Both the position numbers and the translations under genes were made by a program. From the NCBI GenBank assembly GCA_016789845.1, contig JAEUQA010000062.1, positions 62,001 to 126,000 on the forward strand: a DNA stretch of 64,000 nucleotides, given 5' to 3'. Shown one piece after another: positions 51,986 to 60,744 of this stretch. Every line of letters begins with the position of its first letter. Within the stretch, counting starts at the first letter, position 1. Source of the stretch: Chromatiales bacterium. Its GTDB lineage: Bacteria; Pseudomonadota; Gammaproteobacteria; Steroidobacterales; GCA-2729495. The notes beneath the pieces were generated by a model. The model made no database searches. It was not told the DNA's origin and saw only the letters and a program-made list of their open reading frames with translations.

Positions 51986-53683
51986 ATGGACAAGGTAACG
52001 CTGAGAAAGTACGAGGCCCTCGGGCCCTTCGAGATCAAGAACGACCTGGCGAAGCTGGCGACCGAGTCCTCGAAGGCCTCGTCCATCGCCTACCTGAACG
52101 CCGGCCGCGGGAATCCCAACTGGATCGCAACCGAGCCCCGGGAGGCGTTCTTCCTGCTGGGCCAGTTCGCCATCCTCGAGAGCAAGCGGGTGCTCGACTT
52201 GCCGCCCGGCGTGGGCGGGATGCCCCGGAAGGACGGCGTCGCCGCCCGGCTGGAGGCCTGGCTCGCGAAGCACCCGGACATGCCCGGCGCGTCGGTGCTG
52301 GCGGCGATGGTGCCCTGGGCCGTTGCGAAGTTCGGCTTCGACGGGGACGCCTTCGTCCACGAGCTGGTGGACTCGATCATCGGCGACAACTATCCGGTGC
52401 CCGACCGGATGCTCGTCCACAACGAGAAGATCGTCCGCGAGTACCTCCAGTGGGCCATGTGCGGCGAGCCGCGCCCCAAGGGCACGTTCCACCTGTACGC
52501 GGTGGAGGGCGGCACGGCCGCCATGTGCTACATCTTCAAGGCGATGAAGACCAACCGGCTGCTCAACGCGGGTGACACCATAGCGCTGGGCACGCCCATC
52601 TTCACGCCCTACCTGGAGATGCCGCACCTGGAGGACTACGACCTCAGGATCGTCAACATCCAGGCCAGGCAGGAGGAGCGCTGGCAATTTGGCGACGCGG
52701 AGCTGAAGAAGCTCCTCGACCCGAAGATCAAGGCGTTCTTCCTCTGCAATCCCGGCAACCCCAGCGCGGTGGCGCTGAGCGAGGCGACGATCGCCAGGAT
52801 TGGCGCGATCCTCAAGAAGCGCCCCGACCTGATCCTGCTCACCGACGACGTCTACGGCACCTTCGTGCCCGGATTCCGCTCCCTGCTGGGCGCGTTCCCC
52901 TACAACACCATCGGCGTCTACTCCTACAGCAAGTACTTCGGCTGCACCGGCTGGCGCCTGGGCGTCATCGCGGTCAACGAGAAGAACCTGTTCGACGACC
53001 TGATTGCCCGGCATCCCGAGGCCGTCAACAAGAAGCTCGACAAGCGCTATGGCGGGCTGACCTTGGAGCCGCGGAAGATTGCGTTCATCGACCGGATCGT
53101 GGCGGACAGCCGCGACGTGGCGCTGAACCACACGGCGGGCCTCTCGCTGCCCCAGCAGGTGATGATGTCCCTGTTCTCGCTCTACGAGCTGATGGACGAG
53201 AAGAAGCACTACCAGAAGGCCTGCATCGGTATCGTCAAGAAGCGCGTGCAGGCGACCCTGGAGGGCCTTGGGATCAACCCCGACCCGAACCCGCTGTTCG
53301 ACTACTACTACGGGCTGGTCGACCTGGAATTCTGGCTGAAGAAGTACGTGGGGCCGGAGGTCGTGGCGTGGATCAGGGAACACGTCCACCCCCTCGACAT
53401 CGTGTTCCGGCTGGCCGAGGACTACGGCATCGTGCTGCTGAACGGCGGCGGCTTCGAGGGGCCTGACTGGTCCGTGCGCGTGTCCTTCGCCAACCTGGAC
53501 GACCACGTCTACGACGACATCGGCCGGGCCGTGCGGGCTATCGCCCGGGGCTACGTGCAGGCCTACGAGGCGTCGAAGCCGGCGCCGCCGAAGCGCGGCA
53601 AGGCGGCCGTGGCCAAAGCCAGGTCCGGCAAGTCCCGGGTAGGCAAGGCGCCTGCCCGGAAGGCCAGATCCCGCCGGGCCTGA
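51986..53683 (+). CDS. aspD: Aspartate 4-decarboxylase (bifunctional aspartate aminotransferase)
   Basis: 565 residues. A class I aminotransferase fold with the PLP lysine near residue 316 in YSYSKYFGCTGWRLGV, and NPGNPSAV before it. The enzyme converts aspartate to alanine and CO2, using one proton. The family core ends near residue 529. The last 36 residues are Lys/Arg/Ala/Pro-rich (KAPARKARSRRA at the end), an unusual histone-H1-like tail. Forms an Asp:Ala cycle with AspT. AGAGA precedes the ATG. Confidence 0.92.
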   Translation: MDKVTLRKYEALGPFEIKNDLAKLATESSKASSIAYLNAGRGNPNWIATEPREAFFLLGQFAILESKRVLDLPPGVGGMPRKDGVAARLEAWLAKHPDMPGASVLAAMVPWAVAKFGFDGDAFVHELVDSIIGDNYPVPDRMLVHNEKIVREYLQWAMCGEPRPKGTFHLYAVEGGTAAMCYIFKAMKTNRLLNAGDTIALGTPIFTPYLEMPHLEDYDLRIVNIQARQEERWQFGDAELKKLLDPKIKAFFLCNPGNPSAVALSEATIARIGAILKKRPDLILLTDDVYGTFVPGFRSLLGAFPYNTIGVYSYSKYFGCTGWRLGVIAVNEKNLFDDLIARHPEAVNKKLDKRYGGLTLEPRKIAFIDRIVADSRDVALNHTAGLSLPQQVMMSLFSLYELMDEKKHYQKACIGIVKKRVQATLEGLGINPDPNPLFDYYYGLVDLEFWLKKYVGPEVVAWIREHVHPLDIVFRLAEDYGIVLLNGGGFEGPDWSVRVSFANLDDHVYDDIGRAVRAIARGYVQAYEASKPAPPKRGKAAVAKARSGKSRVGKAPARKARSRRA

Positions 53684-53705
53684 CCGTCAGTTTGGCGAAA
53701 ACGAA

Positions 53706-53723
53706 CGGCCGGCGAGCCGGCCG
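53706..53723. terminator. Perfect hairpin CGGCCGGC-GA-GCCGGCCG after the aspartate decarboxylase
   Basis: Eight-base arms around GA lie 23 bases past the decarboxylase stop and about 20 bases before the asparaginase start. There is no T run, so it may be a weak terminator or an mRNA stabiliser that sets the ratio between decarboxylase and asparaginase. Confidence 0.4.
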
Positions 53724-53743
53724 CCAATCAAAGGAGAGTGACC

Positions 53744-54841
53744 ATGAGCCTCGCAGTAGCAACACCGAGAACGACGCAGCTGGCAGCCCTGACCCTGGGC
53801 CTGCTGGCCGGATTGGCCACGACCAGCGCCGCCGTCGCCCAAGGCGCCACGGCGCTGCCCCGCGTGCGCGTGCTGGCCACCGGCGGCACGATCGCCGGCG
53901 CCCAGGCCAGTTCCACTGATTACGGCTACAAGTCCGGCGCCTACGACGTGAATACCCTGATCAATGCCGTGCCGAACCTGGGCAAGCTGGCCCAGATCTC
54001 GGGCGAGCAGGTGGCCAACATCGGCAGCCAGGATATGAACGACGAGGTCTGGCTGAAGCTGGCCAAGCGCCTGAACGCCGTACTGGCATCGGGCGACACG
54101 GATGCGGTGCTGATCACCCACGGCACGGACACCCTGGAGGAGACCAGCTACTTCCTGAGCCTCGTGACGAAGAGCGACAAGCCGGTCGTGATGGTCGGGT
54201 CCATGCGGCCCGCCACGGCCACCAGCGCGGACGGCCCAGCCAACATCTACAACGGCGTGGCCGTCGCGGTCAGCCCCAGGGCGAAGGGACGGGGCACGAT
54301 CGTCGCGCTCAACGACGAGTTCCACTACGCCCGGAACGTGGTCAAGACCGACACCACCAGCGTGCAGACCTTCAAGAGCCTGAACCGCGGGCCCGCCGGC
54401 GTCGTGCACACGGGCAAGGTCGAGTGGTTCCAGCCCATGGACCGCAAGCTCGGTCCCAAGTCGGAATTCTCGGTCGATAAGCTCGACAAGCTCCCCCGCG
54501 TGGACATCATCTACGCCCACGCCAACATGAGTCCCGACCTGATCGACGCCGCCGTGCGCAACGGGGCCAAGGGCATCGTCATTGCCGGCGTCGGCGACGG
54601 CAACATGACTACGCCCGCCCTCGAGGCGGCAAAGAAGGCCGCCAGGGCGGGCGTCGTGGTCGTGCGGAGCACCCGGCTGCCCATGGGCCTTACCCTGCGC
54701 AACAACGAGGTCAACGACGACGAGCTGGGCTTCGTCGCCTCTGGCGAGCTGAACCCGCCCAAGTCCCGGGTGCTGCTGCAGCTGGCGCTGACGAAGACCA
54801 CGGACGTGAAGCGCATCCAGGCCATGTTCTACGAGTATTGA
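53744..54841 (+). CDS. ansB: Type II periplasmic L-asparaginase
   Basis: 365 residues. Signal peptide 1-33 (ending AAVAQ), then the catalytic Thr in LATGGTIAG (44-52), the second motif ITHGTDTLEET, and the late GIVIAGVGDGNM. It hydrolyses asparagine to aspartate and ammonia in the periplasm, supplying aspartate for AspT. ATG 53744 with AAGGAG seven bases before is preferred to the GTG at 53738. All active-site residues are present. Confidence 0.95.
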   Translation: MSLAVATPRTTQLAALTLGLLAGLATTSAAVAQGATALPRVRVLATGGTIAGAQASSTDYGYKSGAYDVNTLINAVPNLGKLAQISGEQVANIGSQDMNDEVWLKLAKRLNAVLASGDTDAVLITHGTDTLEETSYFLSLVTKSDKPVVMVGSMRPATATSADGPANIYNGVAVAVSPRAKGRGTIVALNDEFHYARNVVKTDTTSVQTFKSLNRGPAGVVHTGKVEWFQPMDRKLGPKSEFSVDKLDKLPRVDIIYAHANMSPDLIDAAVRNGAKGIVIAGVGDGNMTTPALEAAKKAARAGVVVVRSTRLPMGLTLRNNEVNDDELGFVASGELNPPKSRVLLQLALTKTTDVKRIQAMFYEY

Positions 54842-54876
54842 GCGGCAACTGAACTCGAGGCTTACGGGGGATCACC

Positions 54877-55950
54877 GTGAACGACGAACGCATCGACCTG
54901 GCCCGGACCACCCTCGGGGTGCTGTTCATCGGCGGGCTCACCCTGGCGTCCTTCTGGATACTCCGCCCCTTCCTGCCCGCGTTCATCTGGGCCGTCATGA
55001 TCGTCGTGGCGACCTGGCCGCTGATGCGCCGCCTGGATGCCCGGTTCGGTGGCCGCCGGGGGCCGGCGGTGGCCGTCATGACCGTCGCCATGCTCCTCAT
55101 ATTCGTCGTGCCGATAGCCGTGGCGATCGGCCTGATCGCGGATTACTCGGACGATGCGGCGGCTTGGGTCAGTGGCCTCGCCAGCCGGCCGCTGCCGCAG
55201 CCGCCGGCCTGGCTGGCGGGCCTACCCCTGGTCGGCGAGCGGGCGGCGACAGCCTGGGCCGAACTGGCGGCCAGCGGCATGCCCGAGGTGACCGCCCGCA
55301 TCGAGCCCTACACCCGTGACCTCACCCGGTGGCTGGTCGCGGAGGCCGGCACCGTCGGCCTGGTGCTAGTCCAGTGCCTGCTCATCGTGATCCTCTCGGC
55401 GGTGCTGTACGCCGGCGGCGAGGCCTGGGGTGGCTGGATGATTGCGTTCGGCCGGCGCCTTGCGGGTGACCGAGGGCAGGATTCCGTGATCCTGGCAGGC
55501 CAGGCCATCCGCGGGGTCGCGCTGGGCGTGGTCGTGACCGCCCTGATCCAGGCCAGCCTCGGTGGGATCGGCGTGGCCATCGCGGGCGTGCCCTTCCCGG
55601 GGCTGCTTACGGCGATCATGCTCGTGCTCTGCATCGCCCAGATCGGCCCGATCCTAGTCCTGCTGGCGGGGACGGCCTGGCTCTTCGCCAATGGCGAGCA
55701 GGGTTGGGGCACGTTCATGCTGGTATGGTCCCTGGCGGTGGGGCTGATGGACAACTTCCTTCGGCCGGTGCTCATCAAGATGGGCGCCGACCTCCCCCTC
55801 ATCCTGATCTTCGCGGGCGTCATCGGCGGCCTGCTGTCCTTCGGGCTCATCGGCCTGTTCGTGGGGCCGGTGGTCCTGGCAGTGACCTACACGCTCGTGG
55901 ACAACTGGGTGCAGGAGCGGCGCCTGGCGGCCAAGGGGCCATCGCCTTGA
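54877..55950 (+). CDS. ydiK: AI-2E-type permease family membrane protein (YdiK-like)
   Basis: 357 residues from a GTG start, with about seven or eight membrane helices and a central soluble loop (about 90-150). The family motif DNFLRPVLIKMGADLPLILIF is intact. Although named for AI-2 export, most members have unknown substrates; some are sodium/proton antiporter-like. Overlaps the next gene by four bases at TTGA. Confidence 0.87.
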   Translation: MNDERIDLARTTLGVLFIGGLTLASFWILRPFLPAFIWAVMIVVATWPLMRRLDARFGGRRGPAVAVMTVAMLLIFVVPIAVAIGLIADYSDDAAAWVSGLASRPLPQPPAWLAGLPLVGERAATAWAELAASGMPEVTARIEPYTRDLTRWLVAEAGTVGLVLVQCLLIVILSAVLYAGGEAWGGWMIAFGRRLAGDRGQDSVILAGQAIRGVALGVVVTALIQASLGGIGVAIAGVPFPGLLTAIMLVLCIAQIGPILVLLAGTAWLFANGEQGWGTFMLVWSLAVGLMDNFLRPVLIKMGADLPLILIFAGVIGGLLSFGLIGLFVGPVVLAVTYTLVDNWVQERRLAAKGPSP

Positions 55951-57020
55951 GCCTCAAGCCCTCCCTGAACTGGCTGCTGGCCTTCTCGCCGGTGGCGATC
56001 GGTCTGGAGATGCGGCACGCGGAGGCGCCCCTCGTGTTTTTCGCCGCCGCCCTGAGCATCGTCCCCATTGCCGCCCTGCTCGTGCATGCCACCGAGCAGC
56101 TCGCCGTCCGGACCGGTGACGCCGTCGGCGGCCTCCTGAACGCGACCTTCGGCAATGCTCCCGAGCTGATCATCGCCATCGTCGCGCTGAAGGCCGGGCT
56201 GATGCAGATGGTGCTGGCCTCCATCATCGGGGCCGTGCTTGCCAACCTGCTGCTCGCCCTGGGGCTGGCGTTCTTCCTGGGCGGCCTGAAGAAGCACGAC
56301 CAGGAGTACAACGCCGGCGCAGCCCGGGTCTACAGCAGCATCATGCTCATCACCGTCATCATGCTTGCGGCGCCCGGCGCCTTCGAGAACCTGTTTGGCG
56401 CCGAGGCGGCCGCCCTCAAGTCGGATTCGATCAATGTCGGTCTCGCGGTGTTGCTGCTGGCGCTCTACGTGCTGTACCTGGTCTTCATGCTGAAGACCCA
56501 CCCCGACCTGTTCGTGAGCAAGGGCGGCGGTCCCGAGGCGCACTCCGCCGAGTGGAGCGTGGGGCGGGCCGTCGGGACGCTGGTCGCGGCATCCGTGGGT
56601 GCGGCGTTCATGAGCGAGATCCTCGTGGGCGCGGCGGAGGCTACCGGGGAGGCGCTCGGCATGTCCCAGGTCTTCATTGGCGTGGTCCTGCTCGCGCTCA
56701 TCGGCGGCGCGGCGGAGCTCGGCGCCGCGGTGACGATGGGGATGCGGGACCGGCTGGACCTCAGCATAGGCATCGCCCTGGGGAGCTGCATGCAGATCGC
56801 GCTGTTCGTGGCCCCCGTGCTGGTGCTGGTGAGCTATTTCATTGCGCCCGAGCCGTTGCGGCTCGAGTTCAACCGCACGGCGGTGGGGGCCCTGCTGCTC
56901 AGCGTCCTGATCGGCGCGGTGGTGAGTGCGGACGGGCACTCGAACTGGTACAAAGGTGTTCAGCTAGTCGCGGTCTACCTGGTGCTGGCCCTGCTCATGT
57001 ACCTGGCGCCCGGAATGTAG
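55947..57020 (+). CDS. Calcium/proton antiporter (CaxA/ChaA type)
   Basis: 357 residues from a TTG start overlapping the YdiK-like stop. Eleven predicted helices. The two alpha-repeats carry GNAPELIIAIVALKAGLMQM and GGAAELGAAVTMGMRDRLDL, the cation-binding glutamates of the CaCA superfamily, with an acidic loop between halves. It would export calcium (or sodium/potassium) using protons. Coupled translation with YdiK-like protein suggests joint ion homeostasis. Confidence 0.9.
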   Translation: MSLKPSLNWLLAFSPVAIGLEMRHAEAPLVFFAAALSIVPIAALLVHATEQLAVRTGDAVGGLLNATFGNAPELIIAIVALKAGLMQMVLASIIGAVLANLLLALGLAFFLGGLKKHDQEYNAGAARVYSSIMLITVIMLAAPGAFENLFGAEAAALKSDSINVGLAVLLLALYVLYLVFMLKTHPDLFVSKGGGPEAHSAEWSVGRAVGTLVAASVGAAFMSEILVGAAEATGEALGMSQVFIGVVLLALIGGAAELGAAVTMGMRDRLDLSIGIALGSCMQIALFVAPVLVLVSYFIAPEPLRLEFNRTAVGALLLSVLIGAVVSADGHSNWYKGVQLVAVYLVLALLMYLAPGM

Positions 57021-57072
57021 GCGGCAGGGACCAGTTGCCGATGGTGTCCGCTTCAATGTTGGAGTGCGTTCA

Positions 57073-58377
57073 ATGAACTCAAGGACCTCACGAACCTTAC
57101 CCACCGGTTTGCTCCGGCAGTGGCTCGTCGCCATTGCCTGCGCAGCCCTGGTGGTGCCCGGGGACTTCACCGTCCTTGCCCAGGGCGCCGAGCCGTCGCC
57201 TGCCGGCACGACCGAGCCGGCCGCGGAAAAGCTGCCCCCGGATCAGCTGGACTCGCTGGTTGCGCCGATCGCCCTGTACCCCGATCCGCTGCTTGCCCAG
57301 ACGCTGGTGGCGGCAACCTATCCGCTCGAAATGATCCAGCTCCAGCAGTGGCTCAAGAAGAACCCGGGCCTGAAGGACAAGGCGCTCACGGAAGCAGTCG
57401 CCAAGCAGCCCTGGGACCCGAGTGTCCAGTCCATGGCTGCCCTGCCCGACGTGGTGAAGCGGCTTGCGGATGACGTCCAGTGGACGACCGATCTCGGCAA
57501 CGCCTTCCTCGCCCAGCAGGCCGACGTCATGGATGCCGTCCAGCGGATGCGGAAGAAGGCCGTGGACAAGGGCACCCTGACACCCAACGAGAACCAGAAA
57601 GTCGAGACCCAGGTCGTCGGCGAGAAGACGGTCATCGTGGTGGAGTCGGCCAATCCCGAGGTCGTCTACGTGCCGTCCTACAGCCCGACGGTCGTCTACG
57701 GCCCGCCCGTCTATCCGTACTATCCCTACCCACCGATCTACTACCCGCCTTATCCGCCGGGCGCCGCATTCGTCTCGTTCAGCTTTGGCGTGATGGTCGG
57801 CGCGGCCTGGGGAGGCTACTGCTGCGGCATGGGCTGGGGTGGAAGCGACATCGACATCAACGTGGACAACGATTTCAACCGGATCAATGCCGGCCGAGGG
57901 GATGGCAACCGAGGGGATGGCAACCGTGGGGACCGTGGCCGCGGCAACGGCGGCGGCAGCAACAAGTGGCAGCACAACCCGCAGCATCGCGGCGCGGCGC
58001 CATATGCCGACCGGGCGACGGCAGGCAAGTATGGCGGGACAGCGCGCGGCGAGTCGCCCGGCAGCCGCCAGGCGAGCGCCCGCCAGCAGCCTGCCGCTGG
58101 GGGCGGGCGCACCGCCAGTCCTGGCGTGAGCGACCGATCCGCCGGTGGTTCGCGGGCAGGTGGCACCGCGCCGGGTTCCATGGACCGCAGCGGGGGGCGG
58201 ACTGGCGGCAGCGGGAGCGACCGGATCGGAGGCTACGACATCCCGAAGAGCAGCCCGTCGCGGGCCAGCGGCTTCGATGGCGGTTCGCGCGGCTATAGCG
58301 GCGGCAGCGCCCGGGCGAGCAGTGCGCGCGGGGCCTCCAGCATGGGCGGGCGTGGCGGTGGCGGGCGACGGAGGTAA
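57073..58377 (+). CDS. DUF3300 exported protein with Gly/Arg-rich tail
   Basis: 434 residues. A long signal (about 1-37), then the DUF3300 domain (about 55-205) with LVAPIALYPDPLLAQTLVA and YVPSYSPTVVYG. A Tyr/Pro-rich stretch and a helix precede a low-complexity region rich in Gly, Arg, Ser and Asn (from about 270) with a GDGNR repeat, ending in GGGGRRR. Function unknown. It is followed after five bases by a DUF2950 gene, the usual partner. The terminal motif recurs in the lipoprotein at 60222. Confidence 0.87.
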   Translation: MNSRTSRTLPTGLLRQWLVAIACAALVVPGDFTVLAQGAEPSPAGTTEPAAEKLPPDQLDSLVAPIALYPDPLLAQTLVAATYPLEMIQLQQWLKKNPGLKDKALTEAVAKQPWDPSVQSMAALPDVVKRLADDVQWTTDLGNAFLAQQADVMDAVQRMRKKAVDKGTLTPNENQKVETQVVGEKTVIVVESANPEVVYVPSYSPTVVYGPPVYPYYPYPPIYYPPYPPGAAFVSFSFGVMVGAAWGGYCCGMGWGGSDIDINVDNDFNRINAGRGDGNRGDGNRGDRGRGNGGGSNKWQHNPQHRGAAPYADRATAGKYGGTARGESPGSRQASARQQPAAGGGRTASPGVSDRSAGGSRAGGTAPGSMDRSGGRTGGSGSDRIGGYDIPKSSPSRASGFDGGSRGYSGGSARASSARGASSMGGRGGGGRRR

Positions 58378-58382
58378 GTGCC

Positions 58383-59321
58383 ATGAGTTTCAAAGTGGTC
58401 TGTCGGACTGGTTTCGGGTTTATCGCCTGCGTTGCCCTCCTGGGCCTGTGCGTTGGGGCCGCCGCACAGGCTGCGGCCCCGCAGAAGACGTTCGCGACGC
58501 CGGAGGAGGCGGTCGCTGCACTGGTATCTGCCGCCGAGAGTTTCGACGTGCCGGCGTTGAAGGCGATCCTCGGGCCGGATGGCGTGGATCTGGTCGTCAG
58601 CGATGATCCCGTGCTGGATCGGAACCACAGCATCGCCTTTGCCGAGCAGGCACGCCTCAAGAACAGCGTGGAGAGGGACCCGGGTAAGCCCGGTCGTGCC
58701 ACCATGCTCGTGGGGGAGGAGGACTGGCCGTCGCCGATTCCGATCGTCGAGGAGCGCGGCCGTTGGCGGTTCGACTCGAAGGCGGGACGGCAGGAGATTC
58801 TTCTCCGACGCATTGGGCAGAACGAGCTCGACGCGATCGATGCCTGCCGCGGGTACGTCGAGGCCCAGTACGAGTACGCCTCGCAGAAGCGTGACGGCGC
58901 GCAGGTTAACCAGTACGCGCAGCGCGTCATCAGCACCCCGGGCCGCCGCGATGGCCTGGCGTGGCAGGGGGCGGACGGGACTTGGGAAGGTCCTGTCGGT
59001 GAAGGCATTGCCCGCGTGATTGCCGAGGGTTACAGCGACCGGTACGAACCCTTCCACGGTTACTACTTCAAGATCCTGAAGGGCCAGGGTCCGGCTGCGC
59101 CGATGGGCCAGATGGACTTCGTAATAAACGGCGTGATGATTGGTGGCTTCGCCCTCGTCGCGGCGCCGGCGGAATATGGCGTGACCGGCGTGAAGACCTT
59201 CATCGTGGGCCCGGCAGGCATCGTCTACGAGAAGGACCTGGGGCCCGGGACGCTCAAGGAGTTCCGGGCCATGGAGCGCTACAACCCGGACACTACATGG
59301 ACGCCCGTTTCGGACCCGTGA
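58383..59321 (+). CDS. DUF2950 exported protein
   Basis: 312 residues. Signal peptide about 1-31 (ending AQAAA), then the DUF2950 domain: FATPEEAVAALVSAAES, WRFDSKAGRQEILLRRIG, NELDAIDACRGYVEAQ, then HGYYFKILKGQG and the C-terminal GVTGVKTFIVGP. Paired with DUF3300 in many proteobacteria; the role is unknown but the periplasm is the likely site. Its last 25 bases overlap the next gene in another frame. Confidence 0.87.
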   Translation: MSFKVVCRTGFGFIACVALLGLCVGAAAQAAAPQKTFATPEEAVAALVSAAESFDVPALKAILGPDGVDLVVSDDPVLDRNHSIAFAEQARLKNSVERDPGKPGRATMLVGEEDWPSPIPIVEERGRWRFDSKAGRQEILLRRIGQNELDAIDACRGYVEAQYEYASQKRDGAQVNQYAQRVISTPGRRDGLAWQGADGTWEGPVGEGIARVIAEGYSDRYEPFHGYYFKILKGQGPAAPMGQMDFVINGVMIGGFALVAAPAEYGVTGVKTFIVGPAGIVYEKDLGPGTLKEFRAMERYNPDTTWTPVSDP

Positions 59322-60220
59322 GCCGCTCCAGTCTTCTCGCCGTCGTGGGCGGCGCGGTCCTGTCCGTGCTCGGACTCGCTGCGGGCGCCACCGTGGTGCC
59401 GCCCATCAGCGATCCACCCACGGGTGAGTACCGCCACGGCAAGTTCGTCTGGATCGACCTGGTAACGGCGGACCTGCCAGCCGCCGAGAAATTCTACGGC
59501 GCGATGTTCGGCTGGACGTTTGCCCGGCTGGGCCCGGATCCGGGGCGCTATTCCGTGGCCTACCTGGGCGGGTTCCCCGTGGCCGGCCTGGCGGCCCGGC
59601 CACCGGCGGCCGGCGCGAAGAATGGAACGGCCGGCAGGTCCTGGTGGATCGCCTTCATGTCGGTGTCCGACGTCGACCGGGCAGCGGCCGACGTTGTTGC
59701 CAAGGGCGGCAAGGTGCTGATCCCGGCGCGCAACCTGGATGACCGGGGCCGGATGGCCGTGCTGGCTGATCCCGACGGCGCGCCCTTCGGGCTCATCAGG
59801 TCCTCCAGCGGTGACCCGCCGGATTTCCGCGCCGAGCCCGGCGAGTGGATCTGGGCCGTCTACCAGAGCACAGACGCCGGGAGCGCCGCGGCCTTCTACC
59901 AGGACCTCGGCAACTACGAGGTGGTACCCGGGGACCAGGTCGGCACTGCCGAGACCTTTTCACTCCAGGCCGAAGGGTACGCGCGGGCCAGCCTGGTCGA
60001 GATCCCGGCCGGCCGCACGGAACTGCGCCCCGAGTGGCTGTATTTCGTGCGCGTTCGCGACGTGGCCGTCAGTCTCGCCCGGGTGGTCGAACTGGGAGGC
60101 CGGGTCATCGCACCGCCGCGGCCCGACCTGCTGGACGGGCGCCTGGCCGTCATCACGGATCCCGGCGGCGCGCTGCTGGGGTTGATGGCGTGGGATCCCG
60201 GCGACGGCGGGGACAACTGA
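59297..60220 (+). CDS. Exported two-domain VOC (glyoxalase-like) protein
   Basis: 307 residues. A hydrophobic N-terminus (SSLLAVVGGAVLSVLGLAAG) suggests export or anchoring, then two VOC domains (about 43-160 and 172-300), each with the beta-alpha-beta-beta-beta pattern, e.g. WIDLVTADLPAAEKFYGAMFGW and the LADPDGAPFGLI end. Metal ligands are not all obvious. VOC proteins bind small molecules or metals. The gene starts inside the DUF2950 gene end, so it is translationally coupled. Confidence 0.8.
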   Translation: MDARFGPVSRSSLLAVVGGAVLSVLGLAAGATVVPPISDPPTGEYRHGKFVWIDLVTADLPAAEKFYGAMFGWTFARLGPDPGRYSVAYLGGFPVAGLAARPPAAGAKNGTAGRSWWIAFMSVSDVDRAAADVVAKGGKVLIPARNLDDRGRMAVLADPDGAPFGLIRSSSGDPPDFRAEPGEWIWAVYQSTDAGSAAAFYQDLGNYEVVPGDQVGTAETFSLQAEGYARASLVEIPAGRTELRPEWLYFVRVRDVAVSLARVVELGGRVIAPPRPDLLDGRLAVITDPGGALLGLMAWDPGDGGDN

Positions 60221-60221
60221 C

Positions 60222-60731
60222 ATGCGACGAGCCAGACGCATCCCCGGACTTCTCGTCTCAGCCGGCCTCCTGGCCGCATTGTGTGCTGGCTGCGCCTCCG
60301 ACAGCTACAGCGGCAGCACGAGCGTCTCAGTGGGCGTTGGGTACTATGGCGGCTACGGCTGGTACGACGATCCCTATTACGGCGGCTACTACCCGCCCGG
60401 CGTCGTCGTGGTGCCGCCGCCTGGAACCGGCGCGGACCGACCGGTCAGTCCGGAGCACCCGATTGCGCTGCCGCCGGAAGGCGGGGGCGCGACCACCTTG
60501 CCCGCCGGGCCTGCCACGGGTGACCTGCCGGTGGCGCGCCCCACCCCGTCCACGGGTGACCTGCCGGTTGCCCAACCCAACCCGTCCGCGGGCGACCTGG
60601 GGTCCACGCGCGCGTCACCGTCAGCTTCCTCGCGCTCCAGCATGCCGTCGGCGAAGCCGCGCACGTCGATGTCGTCGTCGCGGGCATCCATTCCCCGGGC
60701 GCCCAGGGGCGGCGGTGGCCGGCGCCGCTGA
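60222..60731 (+). CDS. Lipoprotein with Pro/Ser-rich repeats and Gly/Arg-rich end
   Basis: 169 residues. Signal with lipobox CAGC (Cys24), a Tyr/Gly-rich stretch (GYYGGYGWYDDPYYGGYYPP), and three imperfect TGDLPVA-type repeats (about 97-128). A Ser/Arg-rich tail ends RGGGGRRR, matching the end of the DUF3300 protein in the same operon. Low-complexity and Tyr-rich content suggests a surface or matrix structural role. Function unknown. Confidence 0.75.
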   Translation: MRRARRIPGLLVSAGLLAALCAGCASDSYSGSTSVSVGVGYYGGYGWYDDPYYGGYYPPGVVVVPPPGTGADRPVSPEHPIALPPEGGGATTLPAGPATGDLPVARPTPSTGDLPVAQPNPSAGDLGSTRASPSASSRSSMPSAKPRTSMSSSRASIPRAPRGGGGRRR

Positions 60732-60744
60732 CCTCGCTATCAAC

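Noticed and set aside
48491..53506. A 1671-codon open frame on the minus strand
   Set aside because: It lies antisense to the decarboxylase, AspT and AspD genes, has no start signal, no domain pattern, and a His/Arg/Val/Gly/Glu-rich composition typical of frames opposite GC-rich genes.
57890..57940. Tandem GAGGGGATGGCAACC-like repeat inside the DUF3300 gene as a possible CRISPR or satellite
   Set aside because: It is two or three copies in frame encoding GDGNR units within a low-complexity protein tail, so it is coding repeat only.
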